Positions 1-8,817 of a stretch of DNA of 64,000 nucleotides are shown here, piece by piece. Origin of the DNA: Mesorhizobium comanense (GTDB taxonomy: Bacteria > Pseudomonadota > Alphaproteobacteria > Rhizobiales > Rhizobiaceae); assembly GCF_005503535.1 (NCBI RefSeq), contig NZ_SCNN01000010.1, positions 1-64,000 of the forward strand, given 5' to 3'. The position numbers were made by a program, and so were the translations under genes. The notes under the pieces were generated by a model. It was not told the origin of the DNA and ran no database searches. It was given only the letters and a program-made list of their open reading frames with translations. Within the stretch, counting starts at the first letter, position 1, and each line of letters starts with the position of its first letter.

Positions 1-2643
1 AATGCGAATTACGACATCACCTTCGAGAGCAGCGCCTTCGCCATCGGCAAGCGGGCGGTCACCGTCACGGCGAGCGCCAACCAGGGCAAGACCTACGGCG
101 ATGCCGATCCGTCGTCCTACCTCTACACCTACTCCGACCTCGGAACTGGTGCGGCACTGGTTGGTTCACTCGATCGCACGGCCGGCGAAAATGTCGGTGG
201 CTACGCCATCGGCCAGGGCACGCTGACCAACGCGGCCAACTCGAATTACGACATCACCTTCGACAGTTCGACCTTCAACATTGGCAAGCGTGCGGTCACC
301 GTCACGGTGAGCGCCAACCAGGGCAAGACGTACGGCGATGCCGATCCGTCTTCTTCCTACCTCTACACCTACTCCGACCTCGGGACTGGTACGGCACTGG
401 TTGGCGCACTCGATCGCGCTTCGGGCGAGAATGTCGGCAGCTATGCCATCGGCCAGGGAACGCTGACCAACGCAGCCAACTCGAACTATGACATCACCTT
501 CGAGAGCAACGACTTCACCATCGGCAAGCGCGCGGTCACGGTCACGGCGAGCGCCAACCAGGGCAAGACCTATGGCGACGCTGACCCATCGTCCTACGGC
601 TACAGCTATTCCGATCTCGGCACTGGCGTGGCACTCGTCGGTGCGCTTGACCGGGCTGCCGGCGAGAATGTCGGTGGCTATGCCATCGGCCAGGGAACGC
701 TGACCAACGTAGCCAACTCGAACTACGACATCACCTTCGACAGCTCGACCTTCAAGATCGGCAAGCGGGCGGTGACGGTCACAGCGACGGCAGGCCAGGG
801 TAAGACCTACGGCAATGCCGATCCGTCGACCTATGACTTTACCACGTCTGGGCTTGGCAGCGGTGTCGCCCTTGTTGGCGCGCTCGACCGGGGCTCGGGC
901 GAAGATGTCGGCGGCTACGCAATCGGCCAGGGCACGCTGACCAACGTCAACAATTCGAACTACGACATCACCTTCGTGGGCGGCACGAATTTCACCATCG
1001 GCAAGCGGGCCGTGACCGTCACGGCCACTGCGGACCAAGGCAAGACCTACGGCAATGTCGATCCCTCATTCCTGGGCTACACCACGTCAGGCCTTGGCAC
1101 CGGCGTTGCGCTTGTTGGGGCGCTCGATCGCGCCTCGGGCGAAGATGTGGGCAACTACGCCATCGGCCAGGGCACCATCACCAACCTCAACAATTCGAAC
1201 TACGACATCAGCTTCGTGGACGGAACCAACTTCACCATCGGCAAGCGGGCTGTCACGGTTACGGCGACGGCGGGCCAAGGCAAGACCTACGGCAATGCCG
1301 ATCCGTCGTCCTACCTCTATGCCTACTCCGATCTCGGTACGGGTGTTGCGCTGGTCGGCTCACTCGATCGCATGGCCGGCGAGAATGTCGGCGGCTATGC
1401 CATCGGGCAGGGAACGCTGACCAACGCGGCCAACTCGAACTACGACATCACCTTCGAGAGCAACGACTTTAGCATCGGCAAGCGGGCGGTGACGGTCACG
1501 GCGAGCGCCAACCAGGGCAAGACTTATGGCGATGCCGATCCGTCGTCCTACCTCTTCACCTACTCCGACCTCGGGACTGGCGTCGCTCTTGTCGGCTCAC
1601 TCGATCGCACGGCCGGAGAAAATGTCGGCGGCTACGCGATCGGCCAGGGTACGCTGACCAACGCGGCCAACTCGAATTACGACATCACCTTCGACAGCTC
1701 GACCTTCAACATCGGCAAGCGGTCGGTGACGGTCACGGCAAGCGCCAACCAGGGCAAGATCTATGGCGATGCCGATCCGTTGACCTATGGCTACACCACG
1801 TCGAGTCTCGGCAGTGGCGCGGCCCTTGTCGGTGCGCTTGGCCGGGCAAGCGGCGAGGATGCCGGCAGCTATGCCATCGGGCAGGGCACGCTGACCAATG
1901 GAGGCAATTCGAATTACGACATCACCTTCGTTGATGGTGCGAACTTCACGATCGGCAAGCGGGCGGTGACGGTCACCGCCAATTCGGGGCAGGGCAAGAT
2001 CTACGGCAATGCCGATCCGTCATCCCTGGGCTACACGACGTCGAGCCTGGGCAATGGCGCTGCGCTTGTCGGCGCGCTCGACCGTGCCGCCGGCGAAGAC
2101 GCCGGCATCTACGCAATCGGCCAGGGCACGCTGACCAACGCGGCCAATGCCAACTACGACATCACTTTCACCGATGCCGATTTCACCATCGGCAAACGCA
2201 CCATCACGGTCGTGGCCGACGCGCAAAGCCGGGCGCAGGGCATGCCCAACCCTTCGCTTACCTACACGATCGGCGGTCTGGGGCTGGTCGGCGGCGACAC
2301 GTTGAGCGGCGCACTCTCGACCGATGCGACCACGGCAAGCGCGCCCGGCAGCTACGCCATCGAACGGGGCAGCCTTGCCGCCTCGGCCAACTACGATCTG
2401 ACCTATGTCGGCGCGAACCTCGTGGTGCAGCCAAGCAGTGTCGTGCCCCCGGTCGATACCGCCAGCGTCGTCGCATACAGCGCGGCCAGCCATGGCGCTG
2501 GTCAGCCGGTTCCGGTGTTCTTCACCGGGCAGCCGGCCAGCGGGGATGTGCAGACGCTGCTGGAGGATCCGCGCCTTGATGGTCCTGCCTTCTGCCAGAC
2601 CCTGGCGGAGACCGCCGCCGTCTGCGCCGCGTCCATCCAGTAG
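1..2643 (+). CDS. MBG-repeat surface/secreted adhesin, C-terminal part (5' end outside window)
   Basis: The frame is open from the first base, so only the last 880 residues are visible. They are nine near-identical units of 79-80 residues, each opening with K-R-A-V-T-V-T-A and Q-G-K-T-Y-G-N/D-A-D-P and closing with N-S-N-Y-D-I-T-F. A tenth, diverged unit follows (about residues 733-812), then a non-repeated tail of about 70 residues with two cysteines near the end. These are MBG-type beta-rich modules, known from long exported adhesins of the filamentous-haemagglutinin kind. Export to the cell surface or medium is therefore inferred; the signal, TPS domain and any TpsB partner would lie outside the window. 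The gene stops 12 bp before the end of the convergent gene at 2656. Function as an adhesin is family inference. Confidence 0.8.
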   Translation, partial: NANYDITFESSAFAIGKRAVTVTASANQGKTYGDADPSSYLYTYSDLGTGAALVGSLDRTAGENVGGYAIGQGTLTNAANSNYDITFDSSTFNIGKRAVTVTVSANQGKTYGDADPSSSYLYTYSDLGTGTALVGALDRASGENVGSYAIGQGTLTNAANSNYDITFESNDFTIGKRAVTVTASANQGKTYGDADPSSYGYSYSDLGTGVALVGALDRAAGENVGGYAIGQGTLTNVANSNYDITFDSSTFKIGKRAVTVTATAGQGKTYGNADPSTYDFTTSGLGSGVALVGALDRGSGEDVGGYAIGQGTLTNVNNSNYDITFVGGTNFTIGKRAVTVTATADQGKTYGNVDPSFLGYTTSGLGTGVALVGALDRASGEDVGNYAIGQGTITNLNNSNYDISFVDGTNFTIGKRAVTVTATAGQGKTYGNADPSSYLYAYSDLGTGVALVGSLDRMAGENVGGYAIGQGTLTNAANSNYDITFESNDFSIGKRAVTVTASANQGKTYGDADPSSYLFTYSDLGTGVALVGSLDRTAGENVGGYAIGQGTLTNAANSNYDITFDSSTFNIGKRSVTVTASANQGKIYGDADPLTYGYTTSSLGSGAALVGALGRASGEDAGSYAIGQGTLTNGGNSNYDITFVDGANFTIGKRAVTVTANSGQGKIYGNADPSSLGYTTSSLGNGAALVGALDRAAGEDAGIYAIGQGTLTNAANANYDITFTDADFTIGKRTITVVADAQSRAQGMPNPSLTYTIGGLGLVGGDTLSGALSTDATTASAPGSYAIERGSLAASANYDLTYVGANLVVQPSSVVPPVDTASVVAYSAASHGAGQPVPVFFTGQPASGDVQTLLEDPRLDGPAFCQTLAETAAVCAASIQ
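52..2436 (+). repeat. Tandem coding repeat, about 240-bp units (nine close copies plus one diverged)
   Basis: Units begin at 52, 289, 529, 766, 1006, 1246, 1483, 1720 and 1960, with a diverged tenth at 2197. The period alternates between 237 and 240 bp. The repeats continue to the left edge of the window, so the total copy number is unknown. Two sub-types alternate: units with 'YSDLGTG' and units with 'TTSGLG' or 'TTSSLG'. This points to duplication of multi-unit blocks as well as of single units. Confidence 0.95.
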
Positions 2644-2655
2644 AGCGCCTGGAAA

Positions 2656-3684
2656 TCAGTGCCCGGGGGCGTCGTCGTCCTCGCCCTCGGCGCCCTGATC
2701 GTGGACCTTCTGCCAGCGAGCGACCGCCTGGCCGAGCGCCGCATCGCCCAGATGCTGGGCCAGCCTGGCCTGCTGGCGCAGGGTCAGGCGCACGGCGGAA
2801 CGGGCGAAGCGATTGGCGGGCGTGTCGAAGGCCTCCGGCGGCTCGCCTCTCGCCAGTCCGTCGGCCACGCGCCGTTTCACCGCCACGATCTCGGGAGTGC
2901 CATAGCCGTCGAGCAAGGTCTGGAAATCGCGATGCAGGCCATCGTCGAACGGCAGGTCCTCGCCCATGGCGCCGATCACCGGATTGCCCGGGTGCAGCGA
3001 ACCGAGCGGCATGAGGTGTTCGGGAATGGGCGTATTGGCCGAATGGGTGCGGCCGCTGCTTAGCAGCTTTGGCAGGAGGTGCGTGTGCGGCCCGGGCGGC
3101 GATACACCGCCCGTGTCGGGTCCGCCGATCTTCTGGTAGACCTCGATGCGGCCGATATTGGTCAGCGCCACGCGATGCGGATGGGCGCCAAGGATCGCCA
3201 TCAGGGCCGGGTTGTCGTGTTCGAAGAGCGAACGGCCGAGCCCCGACCTCAGCGTTGCGAGCAGCCTGGGGTCGCTGGTGCGGATACAGAAATCGCATTG
3301 CGGCAACGACAGGCCCATGTCGAACAGGATGCCGGTGCGGTCGATGCCGCGTATGGCGTCATCGTCCGGTCCAAGTTCCGTCAGCACCGGCCGCGCCGAC
3401 CGCCGTGCCTGGGCGTCGGACAGGCAGAGCGATACGGCCTGGCTCCAGCGATGACGTTTGGGGCTCACCGTCTCATAAGCGACGGGGCGGATGCCGGCCA
3501 GCCTGCGGCGGTCGATATGAATGGCGCCGCGCCTGGTCGCGCGCAGCAGATTGCGCGGATCATCGACGACGGGAACCTCGCCGGCGTCCTGATGGAATTC
3601 GGCGATGGCGCCGAAGCTGCCCATGCTCCAGCCGGTGCGCCAATCAGCCAGATGCCGCCGCAGCAGATGTTCGAGATCGCCCAT
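2656..3684 (-). CDS. Conserved hypothetical protein, last gene of the B12-uptake operon
   Basis: This is a 342-residue soluble protein with no signal peptide or membrane segment. I start it at the ATG at 3684, 2 bp after the btuD stop. The longer open frame upstream is only the antisense of btuD. The N-terminus contains 'GWSMGSFGAIAEF', and the middle holds a Cys pair (CDFC) and a His-rich 'GPHTHLLPKLL' motif. The sequence resembles a rhizobial family that I believe is catalogued as DUF6925, but I could not verify this. The position at the end of btuBFCD suggests co-expression under the cobalamin riboswitch and some link to corrinoid or metal handling. No biochemical role is known to me. The C-terminus is acidic and probably disordered. 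Confidence 0.75.
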   Translation of the reverse strand: MGDLEHLLRRHLADWRTGWSMGSFGAIAEFHQDAGEVPVVDDPRNLLRATRRGAIHIDRRRLAGIRPVAYETVSPKRHRWSQAVSLCLSDAQARRSARPVLTELGPDDDAIRGIDRTGILFDMGLSLPQCDFCIRTSDPRLLATLRSGLGRSLFEHDNPALMAILGAHPHRVALTNIGRIEVYQKIGGPDTGGVSPPGPHTHLLPKLLSSGRTHSANTPIPEHLMPLGSLHPGNPVIGAMGEDLPFDDGLHRDFQTLLDGYGTPEIVAVKRRVADGLARGEPPEAFDTPANRFARSAVRLTLRQQARLAQHLGDAALGQAVARWQKVHDQGAEGEDDDAPGH

Positions 3685-3686
3685 GG

Positions 3687-4502
3687 CTACTCCCCGTTTT
3701 CTTCCTGTGCCTTGTCTTCCTGTGCCGCCGCGCCGGCGGTGACGACGTTCATGGGCTGGATCACCATGCCGCCCATGGCTTCGCCGAGATAGGCCTCGAC
3801 GCCGTAGATCGTGCGCAGCCGCTCGGCGGTCAAAACAGCGCGCGGCGCCCCGTCGGCGACGACAACGCCGCGGTCGAGCAGGACCAGCCGCGAGCACCAG
3901 CGCGCCGCCAGGCCGAGATCGTGCATGGAGGCGACGACGGCGCGGCCTTCCGAAGCGACATCGGCGAAGACCTGCATCGAGGCGATCTGATGGGAGGGGT
4001 CAAGGCCGGCGGTCGGCTCGTCCGCCAGAAGCAGCGGTGCGCCCTGCGCCAGCGCGCGGGCAATCAGCGCGCGCGCCTTTTCGCCGCCGGACAATTCGGT
4101 CGCCGGCCGGTCGCGAAATGCAGAGATTTCCATGCGCGTCATGGCGCGATCGATCGCTTCGATGTCTTCGGCGCCCAGTCGCGAAAAGGCCGTGCCGTGC
4201 GGGGCGCGGCCGAGCGATATCAGCATTTCGACCGACACCGGCCAGGCGATATCGCGTTCCTGCGGCAGATAGGCGACGCGCCTGGCGCGCTGGCGAATGG
4301 AGAGCGTTTCGCTGCCATCGATGGCGATGCGGCCTTCACCGCGGACCAGGCCCAGCGCCGCGCGCAGCAAGGTCGACTTGCCGGCGCCATTGGGCCCGAT
4401 CAGGCCGACGAATTCGCCGGCTGCGATGTCCAGCGACACGCCGTGGAGCACCGGCTTGCCGCCCAGCGAAACACGCAGGCCGGAAACGGAAAGCAGGCTC
4501 AC
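3687..4502 (-). CDS. btuD: Vitamin B12 ABC importer, ATP-binding subunit (BtuD-like, FecE family)
   Basis: A 271-residue ABC ATPase that powers uptake of a TonB-delivered ligand across the inner membrane. Visible motifs are Walker A GPNGAGKST, a Q-loop in 'LPQERD', signature LSGGE, Walker B LLLADEPT and the switch His in 'SMHDLG'. I chose the GTG at 4502 because it forms a GTGA overlap with the permease stop; an ATG at 4535 would overlap the permease by 37 bp. The C-terminal 30 residues are Ala/Glu-rich. FecE-family ATPases serve siderophore, haem or cobalamin systems. B12 is chosen here because the operon is led by a cobalamin riboswitch. Confidence 0.85.
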   Translation of the reverse strand: MSLLSVSGLRVSLGGKPVLHGVSLDIAAGEFVGLIGPNGAGKSTLLRAALGLVRGEGRIAIDGSETLSIRQRARRVAYLPQERDIAWPVSVEMLISLGRAPHGTAFSRLGAEDIEAIDRAMTRMEISAFRDRPATELSGGEKARALIARALAQGAPLLLADEPTAGLDPSHQIASMQVFADVASEGRAVVASMHDLGLAARWCSRLVLLDRGVVVADGAPRAVLTAERLRTIYGVEAYLGEAMGGMVIQPMNVVTAGAAAQEDKAQEENGE

Positions 4503-5500
4503 GGCAATTGCCTCCGCGTTCGGTAGACCAGCCACAGGAAGAACGGCGCGCCGACGATCGCGGTCAGCACGCCGAGCTTGAGGTCGCGGCCCGGCGCTAT
4601 GATCCGCACCAGGATATCGGCCGCGAGCAGCATCGAAGCGCCGCCGAGCGCGCTGGCCGGCAGTAGGCGCGAGGGCCGGGCGCCGACCAGCGGCCGCAGC
4701 ACATGCGGCACGACCAGCCCGACGAAGCCGACGGCGCCGGCGACCGCCGTGGCGGCGCCGACAGAAGCCGCGGTGCCGAACACGGCCAGGAACTGCACGC
4801 GCCTGATATCGACCCCCATGCTGACGGCGGCATCGCCGCCGAGCGTCAGTGCATCGAGCGAACGGCCAAGGCTCGCCAGCATCGCCCAGCCGGCAAGCAT
4901 GAAGGGCGCGGCGAGCCAGACATGCGTCATCGAACGGTCGGTGAGCGAGCCCAGCATCCAGAACATGATCTCCAGCGCGGCGAACGGATTGGGGGAGAGG
5001 TTGAGCGCCAGCGAGGTCATGGCGCCGGCGAAGGCGGAAACCGCGACGCCCGACAGGATGATGGTGAGTGCGCCGCCACGCAGGCCGGCCATGGCCTGGA
5101 CAACGAACACCGCCAGCACCGCGCCGGCAAGCGCGGCCAGCGGCAGGCCGAGCGCGAACATGGCGGAGAAGCCGGAATAGATGGCGATCACCGCGCCGAG
5201 CGAGGCCGAGGCGCTGACGCCGAGCAGGCCGGGCTCGGCCAGCGGATTGCGCAGCCAGCCCTGAAGCACCGCTCCCGACAGGCCAAGCGTCACCCCGATC
5301 ATCAGGCCGAGGATGGCGCGCGGCAGGCGGATTTCCCGCATGATCAGCGCGATGGCATCGCGCTTGTCGGAAAACAGCGCCGACAGGCTGTCGCCGAAGC
5401 CGATCGCCGCCGGGCCGACGGTCAGCGACAACAGGAAAAGGATGAAGGTCGCCAGCGCGAGAAGGATGAGCACCAGCCGGTAGCGCGCGCCTTCGCTCAT
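4499..5500 (-). CDS. btuC: Vitamin B12 ABC importer, permease subunit (BtuC-like, FecCD family)
   Basis: A polytopic inner-membrane protein of 333 residues, the usual FecCD length, with about nine or ten hydrophobic segments. Family landmarks are 'RLPRAILGLMIGVTLGLSGAVLQG' in parts near residues 55-85 and 'GFVGLVVPH' near residue 265, followed by the coupling region 'RPLVGARPSRLLPASALGGA'. The start overlaps the btuF stop by 4 bp and the end overlaps btuD by 4 bp, so the three subunits are translationally coupled. Cobalamin as the substrate follows from the riboswitch and not from this protein alone. Confidence 0.88.
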   Translation of the reverse strand: MSEGARYRLVLILLALATFILFLLSLTVGPAAIGFGDSLSALFSDKRDAIALIMREIRLPRAILGLMIGVTLGLSGAVLQGWLRNPLAEPGLLGVSASASLGAVIAIYSGFSAMFALGLPLAALAGAVLAVFVVQAMAGLRGGALTIILSGVAVSAFAGAMTSLALNLSPNPFAALEIMFWMLGSLTDRSMTHVWLAAPFMLAGWAMLASLGRSLDALTLGGDAAVSMGVDIRRVQFLAVFGTAASVGAATAVAGAVGFVGLVVPHVLRPLVGARPSRLLPASALGGASMLLAADILVRIIAPGRDLKLGVLTAIVGAPFFLWLVYRTRRQLP

Positions 5501-6357
5501 GGCGCCGCCCCTTCTTTCTGGCGGGCAGCGTCCTGAAGGATACGCGCGGCCTCGAGCGTGAAGGGGGCGCCGCAGATGGTGTATTTGCCTGGAATGGCGA
5601 CCTTCTTACCCGACAGGGCCTTGTAGGCCGGATGGACGAAATTCTCCTGCGCGAGCGCCGGCGCCGCGTAACGGCTGTCGCCGTCGACGACGATATCCGG
5701 ATCGGCGAGAAGCAATTGTTCGAGGGGTAGTTTAGTTGTGCCGGCGAGGCCCAGCGTATCGCCGATATTGGTCAGGCCCGAGGCCTTGACGATGGCGTCG
5801 GCCAGCGTTCCAGAACCCGACGTGTAGCTGTTGGCGTAATAGAGCGCGACGGTCTTGTTCGGCGGTTTGCTCGCCGCGAGCCCGGCGAGGCCGGCATTGA
5901 GTTCGGCCACCAGTTCACCGGCGCGTTGCTGCCGGCCGAGAATGTCGCCCATGCGCTGCAGATTGGCCCTGACCTCGTCGAAGGAGTTTTCCGGCGCGAA
6001 CTCCTCGACCCGGAAGCCGAGGCGCCGCAGCAGTGCGACCGTGATGCGGGTCGTGTAGGTGCCGGCAATGACCAGGTCTGGCTGCATCAGGAAGATCTCT
6101 TCGGCGAGACCATGATTGACCACATAGGCGCCGGCCTGATCGGCCAGCACCGACGAACCCGGGTCGCTGGCGAGATACGAGACGGAATAAAGCTGTCCCG
6201 GACCGGCGATCAGCATGGCCATTTCGTCGGTGCACAGGTTCATGGAGACGACCCGCTTCGGCGCCTCGGCGGCCAATGCGGGCATACAGGGGGTGGCGAG
6301 GGCGGCGATCGCCGTCCCCGCCAGGAGCCTGCAAGAAAGGCGCTGGTTTCCCGCCAT
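5497..6357 (-). CDS. btuF: Periplasmic cobalamin-binding protein (BtuF-like)
   Basis: A 286-residue class III periplasmic binding protein. An N-terminal signal peptide (about residues 1-30, ending A-L-A-A) is followed by 'RVVSMNLCTDEMAMLI', the start typical of BtuF/FepB-type proteins. Residue pattern 'QPDLVIAGTYTT' follows in the first lobe and 'DPDIVVDGDS' in the second. It should accept cobalamin from the outer-membrane receptor and deliver it to BtuCD. It begins 3 bp after the btuB stop and its last codons overlap btuC by 4 bp. A siderophore ligand cannot be excluded from the protein alone, but the riboswitch argues for B12. Confidence 0.85.
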   Translation of the reverse strand: MAGNQRLSCRLLAGTAIAALATPCMPALAAEAPKRVVSMNLCTDEMAMLIAGPGQLYSVSYLASDPGSSVLADQAGAYVVNHGLAEEIFLMQPDLVIAGTYTTRITVALLRRLGFRVEEFAPENSFDEVRANLQRMGDILGRQQRAGELVAELNAGLAGLAASKPPNKTVALYYANSYTSGSGTLADAIVKASGLTNIGDTLGLAGTTKLPLEQLLLADPDIVVDGDSRYAAPALAQENFVHPAYKALSGKKVAIPGKYTICGAPFTLEAARILQDAARQKEGAAP

Positions 6358-6360
6358 CGG

Positions 6361-8316
6361 TCAGTAGTTTCCTTTCAGGCCGATGAAAGCCGTGCGGCCC
6401 TGCGTGTTATAGCCGAACACTTCCTGATACTGCTCGTCGAACAGGTTTTCGATGCGGCCATAGGCTTCGAGACGTTCGTTGATCTTATAGCTGCCGCCGA
6501 CATTGACGACGGTGTAGGCGCCGAGCGTGACGCGCGTCGTTCCCGCCATGGAGAACGAATTGTCCAGCATCTTGCCGTTGAAGACCACCTCGCCGAAGAC
6601 GCGGGCATGGTCCTCGTCGAAGACATAGGTGGCGTTGAGCGAGCCTGCGTGTTTCGGCCGGCGGACCTCCTCGAGGCGCGGGTCACCGGCCTTGGTCTGC
6701 TCTGTGGCATCCGTATAGGCATAGGTCGCTGTCGCCGTGAACCCGTTGAAGAAATCGACCGTGGCCGACAGTTCGACGCCCTGCCGTTTGCTGACGCCGT
6801 CGCGATTGACCGGCGACGACAGATAATCGGGGCCCGGGCCAAAGACCGTGGCGATCTCGTGGGTCAGGTCCTGGTTGAAGTACGTCACGTCGACGACCAG
6901 CCCGCCATGGAAGAAACCCTGCTCGACACCGATGTCGAAGCCGGTGCTTTCCTCGGGCTCTAGATTGGGGTTGCCGACGAAGCTGCCCGGATAATAGCCG
7001 AACTGCTCGTAGAAGGTCGGGTTGGTGATGCCGGTGCCGACCGACGCATGCAGGCGCGTGGCGGTGTCGGGGACCTTCCACGCGCCGCTGAGGCTCCAGG
7101 TGGTGGCGTCCTCGAAGCGGTCGTTGAGGTCGCGGCGCAGGCCTGCATTGACATAGAACTGGTCGAGGAATTCGCCGCGATATTCGCCGACGAAGGAATT
7201 GCTTTGGCGGCTGAAGGTCTGCGTCAGGTGTGAAGGCGAGAAGGTTTCGCGCTGCCATTCGTATCCCGCCGTCAACTGGTGGTGGGCATCCAGCATCGCC
7301 GGCGTGTCGAACCCGTAGCTCGCCTGGTAGCTGCCCTTGTAGCGGTTGCCGTCGTTCCAGGTGTTCGGACTGAAGCTATCGAGGCTCGAAAAATTGTCGC
7401 GGTGCGTGTCGCTGCCGGTGAAGCGGGCCTTCTGGGTCAGTGCGCCGTCCATCGAGACATAGGTGGCGCCGACGGAGCCGAAGACTTCGCGCGTCGCTGT
7501 CCAGTCCGGGCCATCGATGACCTGTCCATAGGTGCCGCTGCCCCACCTGAAGTCCTGTGGATCGGTGTCGCTCTTGCGGTTCACGTAGCGCAGCGTGGCG
7601 TCGACGGTGAGGTCGGGCGAAAGGTCGAGCGTGACCTTGCCATTCAGCGTCGTGTTGCGGTCGCCGTCCTTCTCGTTGCCATTGTCGGCGATGTTGAATC
7701 CGTCGGTATGGCGGAAGGCGGCCGACAGCGCGACATCATAATTCTGGCCGCCGCCGCGCAAGGAGACACCGCCCAGGAAGGTGCCGTCGGTGCCGGTTTC
7801 GGTGCGCGCATCGACCTTGAAGCCGCTGCGCTCACCGCGCCTGGTGATGATGTTGACGACGCCGCCGGTGGCGTTCGAACCCCAGAAGGCGCTTTGCGGG
7901 CCGCGCAGGATCTCGATGCGGTCGATGTCATCGACCAGCAGGCTGCCGAAATCGAACTCGCCGCTCGATGTCTCGGAGACCTCGACGCCGTCGATCATGA
8001 CGAGCAAATGGTTCGCCTCGGCGCCGCGCACGCGCACCTGCGTGAAGCCGCCGAACGAACCGGTGCGCGATACGGCAAAGCCGGGAACCTGACGCAGCGC
8101 GTCGGCGACATAGCGCACCTGGTTCTTCTCCAATTGCTCGCCCGTGATGACGGTGAAGGCGCGGCCGGATTTTTCCTGTTCGATGGGCGTGCGCCCGTCG
8201 GTGACGAGAATCCTCTCGAGGGATGTTGCCTTGTCCTGGCCGGTCTGTTCCTGCGCGTCGGCGATACCTGTCAGCGCCAGCGCCAAAGCGCCGGCCGTGA
8301 ATGTCCGTTGAACCAT
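6361..8316 (-). CDS. btuB: TonB-dependent outer-membrane cobalamin receptor (BtuB-like)
   Basis: This 651-residue protein starts at the ATG at 8316, preceded by an AGGGGC ribosome site. The frame is open 97 codons further upstream, but that stretch is riboswitch leader. A signal peptide (residues 1-21, ending A-D-A) is followed by a TonB-box-like 'LERILVTDG' and a plug domain with 'VADALRQVPG', 'VRVRGAEANHLLVMIDGVEV' and 'GPQSAFWGSNATGGVVNI'. The remainder is a long beta-barrel ending 'GRTAFIGLKGNY', with an aromatic last residue as expected for outer-membrane insertion. It is the first gene after a cobalamin riboswitch, so high intracellular B12 should repress it. Expected ligands are cobalamin and related corrinoids. 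Confidence 0.9.
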   Translation of the reverse strand: MVQRTFTAGALALALTGIADAQEQTGQDKATSLERILVTDGRTPIEQEKSGRAFTVITGEQLEKNQVRYVADALRQVPGFAVSRTGSFGGFTQVRVRGAEANHLLVMIDGVEVSETSSGEFDFGSLLVDDIDRIEILRGPQSAFWGSNATGGVVNIITRRGERSGFKVDARTETGTDGTFLGGVSLRGGGQNYDVALSAAFRHTDGFNIADNGNEKDGDRNTTLNGKVTLDLSPDLTVDATLRYVNRKSDTDPQDFRWGSGTYGQVIDGPDWTATREVFGSVGATYVSMDGALTQKARFTGSDTHRDNFSSLDSFSPNTWNDGNRYKGSYQASYGFDTPAMLDAHHQLTAGYEWQRETFSPSHLTQTFSRQSNSFVGEYRGEFLDQFYVNAGLRRDLNDRFEDATTWSLSGAWKVPDTATRLHASVGTGITNPTFYEQFGYYPGSFVGNPNLEPEESTGFDIGVEQGFFHGGLVVDVTYFNQDLTHEIATVFGPGPDYLSSPVNRDGVSKRQGVELSATVDFFNGFTATATYAYTDATEQTKAGDPRLEEVRRPKHAGSLNATYVFDEDHARVFGEVVFNGKMLDNSFSMAGTTRVTLGAYTVVNVGGSYKINERLEAYGRIENLFDEQYQEVFGYNTQGRTAFIGLKGNY

Positions 8317-8476
8317 GTCTGCCCCTGGAAAAATCTGGCGAGGCGAGTGACGTCGCCCCGGGTTTTGAAAAACCGCAGGCAGAAAGCGAGTGGCAGATTT
8401 CTTGGCACGTCCATCTTCCCCGACCGTCCCGGCTTGCGGCAACACTTTCTCAAATGTCACCGCCACGGGCGACCGC

Positions 8477-8501
8477 GCATGAACACACCCCGTGTTCGTG
8501 C
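8477..8501 (-). promoter_or_regulatory. Hairpin just downstream of the riboswitch, candidate expression platform
   Basis: Near-perfect inverted repeat with 10-nt arms, GCATGAACAC and GTGTTCGTGC on the plus strand (one G-T pair), around a 5-nt ACCCC loop. It lies between the riboswitch aptamer and btuB in the 190-nt leader. No T-tract follows on the minus strand, so it is not a standard terminator. It could be an alternative-fold element or an RNA stability element. Confidence 0.4.
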
Positions 8502-8507
8502 ATGGGT

Positions 8508-8702
8508 GACCGGAACAGGCAGGTCTCCTGACTTCCGTGTCTTCGCCGGTCTTCCGCCTTCCCGGTCGCGCGACGCGCTTCCAGTGGCTTCGAGGAAGAT
8601 GGCTCAACGGTTACAGTTGCGGGGGCAGCCACGGAATCGGCAGATGTGCCGGCCTCACCGTGTTCCCTTTTCATCCGCCTCGCGGCGGAACCAGTTCCGG
8701 AC
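8508..8702 (-). promoter_or_regulatory. Cobalamin (AdoCbl) riboswitch upstream of btuB
   Basis: Read on the minus strand, the region shows the class hallmarks in order. These are a GGGAACACGGTGAGG block, CTGCCCCCGCAACTGTAA, GCCACTGG, CGGGAAGGCGG, and the B12 box AAGTCAGGAGACCTGCC. The closing helix P1 is formed by CCGGAAC near 8694-8700 and GTTCCGG near 8511-8517. The aptamer sits about 190 nt before the btuB ATG, leaving room for an expression platform. Known members shut down downstream genes when adenosylcobalamin binds. It assigns the operon 8316-2656 to B12. Confidence 0.95.
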
Positions 8703-8714
8703 GGGAAGCTAGCG

Positions 8715-8754
8715 AGCGATCCGGATGGCGTCAACCACGCTTCGCCGGATCGCT
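8715..8754 (-). terminator. Hairpin between the small exported gene and the riboswitch
   Basis: Perfect 10-bp arms AGCGATCCGG and CCGGATCGCT with an extra GCGT/ACGC pairing inside the loop. It follows the end of the 8818-9192 gene on the minus strand and precedes the riboswitch, where a transcription end is expected. It lacks a T-tract, so terminator function is a guess. Confidence 0.4.
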
Positions 8755-8817
8755 TGGCAGCCTGGCGCCCCCGGGGAGTTTCCGCCGGAAGCGCCGTTTT
8801 CTAATTGTCGATCAGCG

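Noticed and set aside
166..1038. Long antisense open frame across the MBG repeats
   Set aside because: It is a mirror of the repeat-coding strand in GC-rich DNA; the translation is Arg/Asp-rich and repeats with the same period, and no start context supports it.
52..2436. Possible CRISPR-like periodic array
   Set aside because: The period is 237-240 bp and the whole array is a single coding frame of protein repeats without spacers.
3687..8316. Iron-siderophore or haem uptake system instead of B12
   Set aside because: The protein families would allow it, but the intact cobalamin riboswitch directly upstream makes B12 the better call.
8317..8607. N-terminal extension of btuB and short ORFs over the riboswitch
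   Set aside because: The region is conserved RNA leader, and the signal peptide begins at the ATG at 8316.
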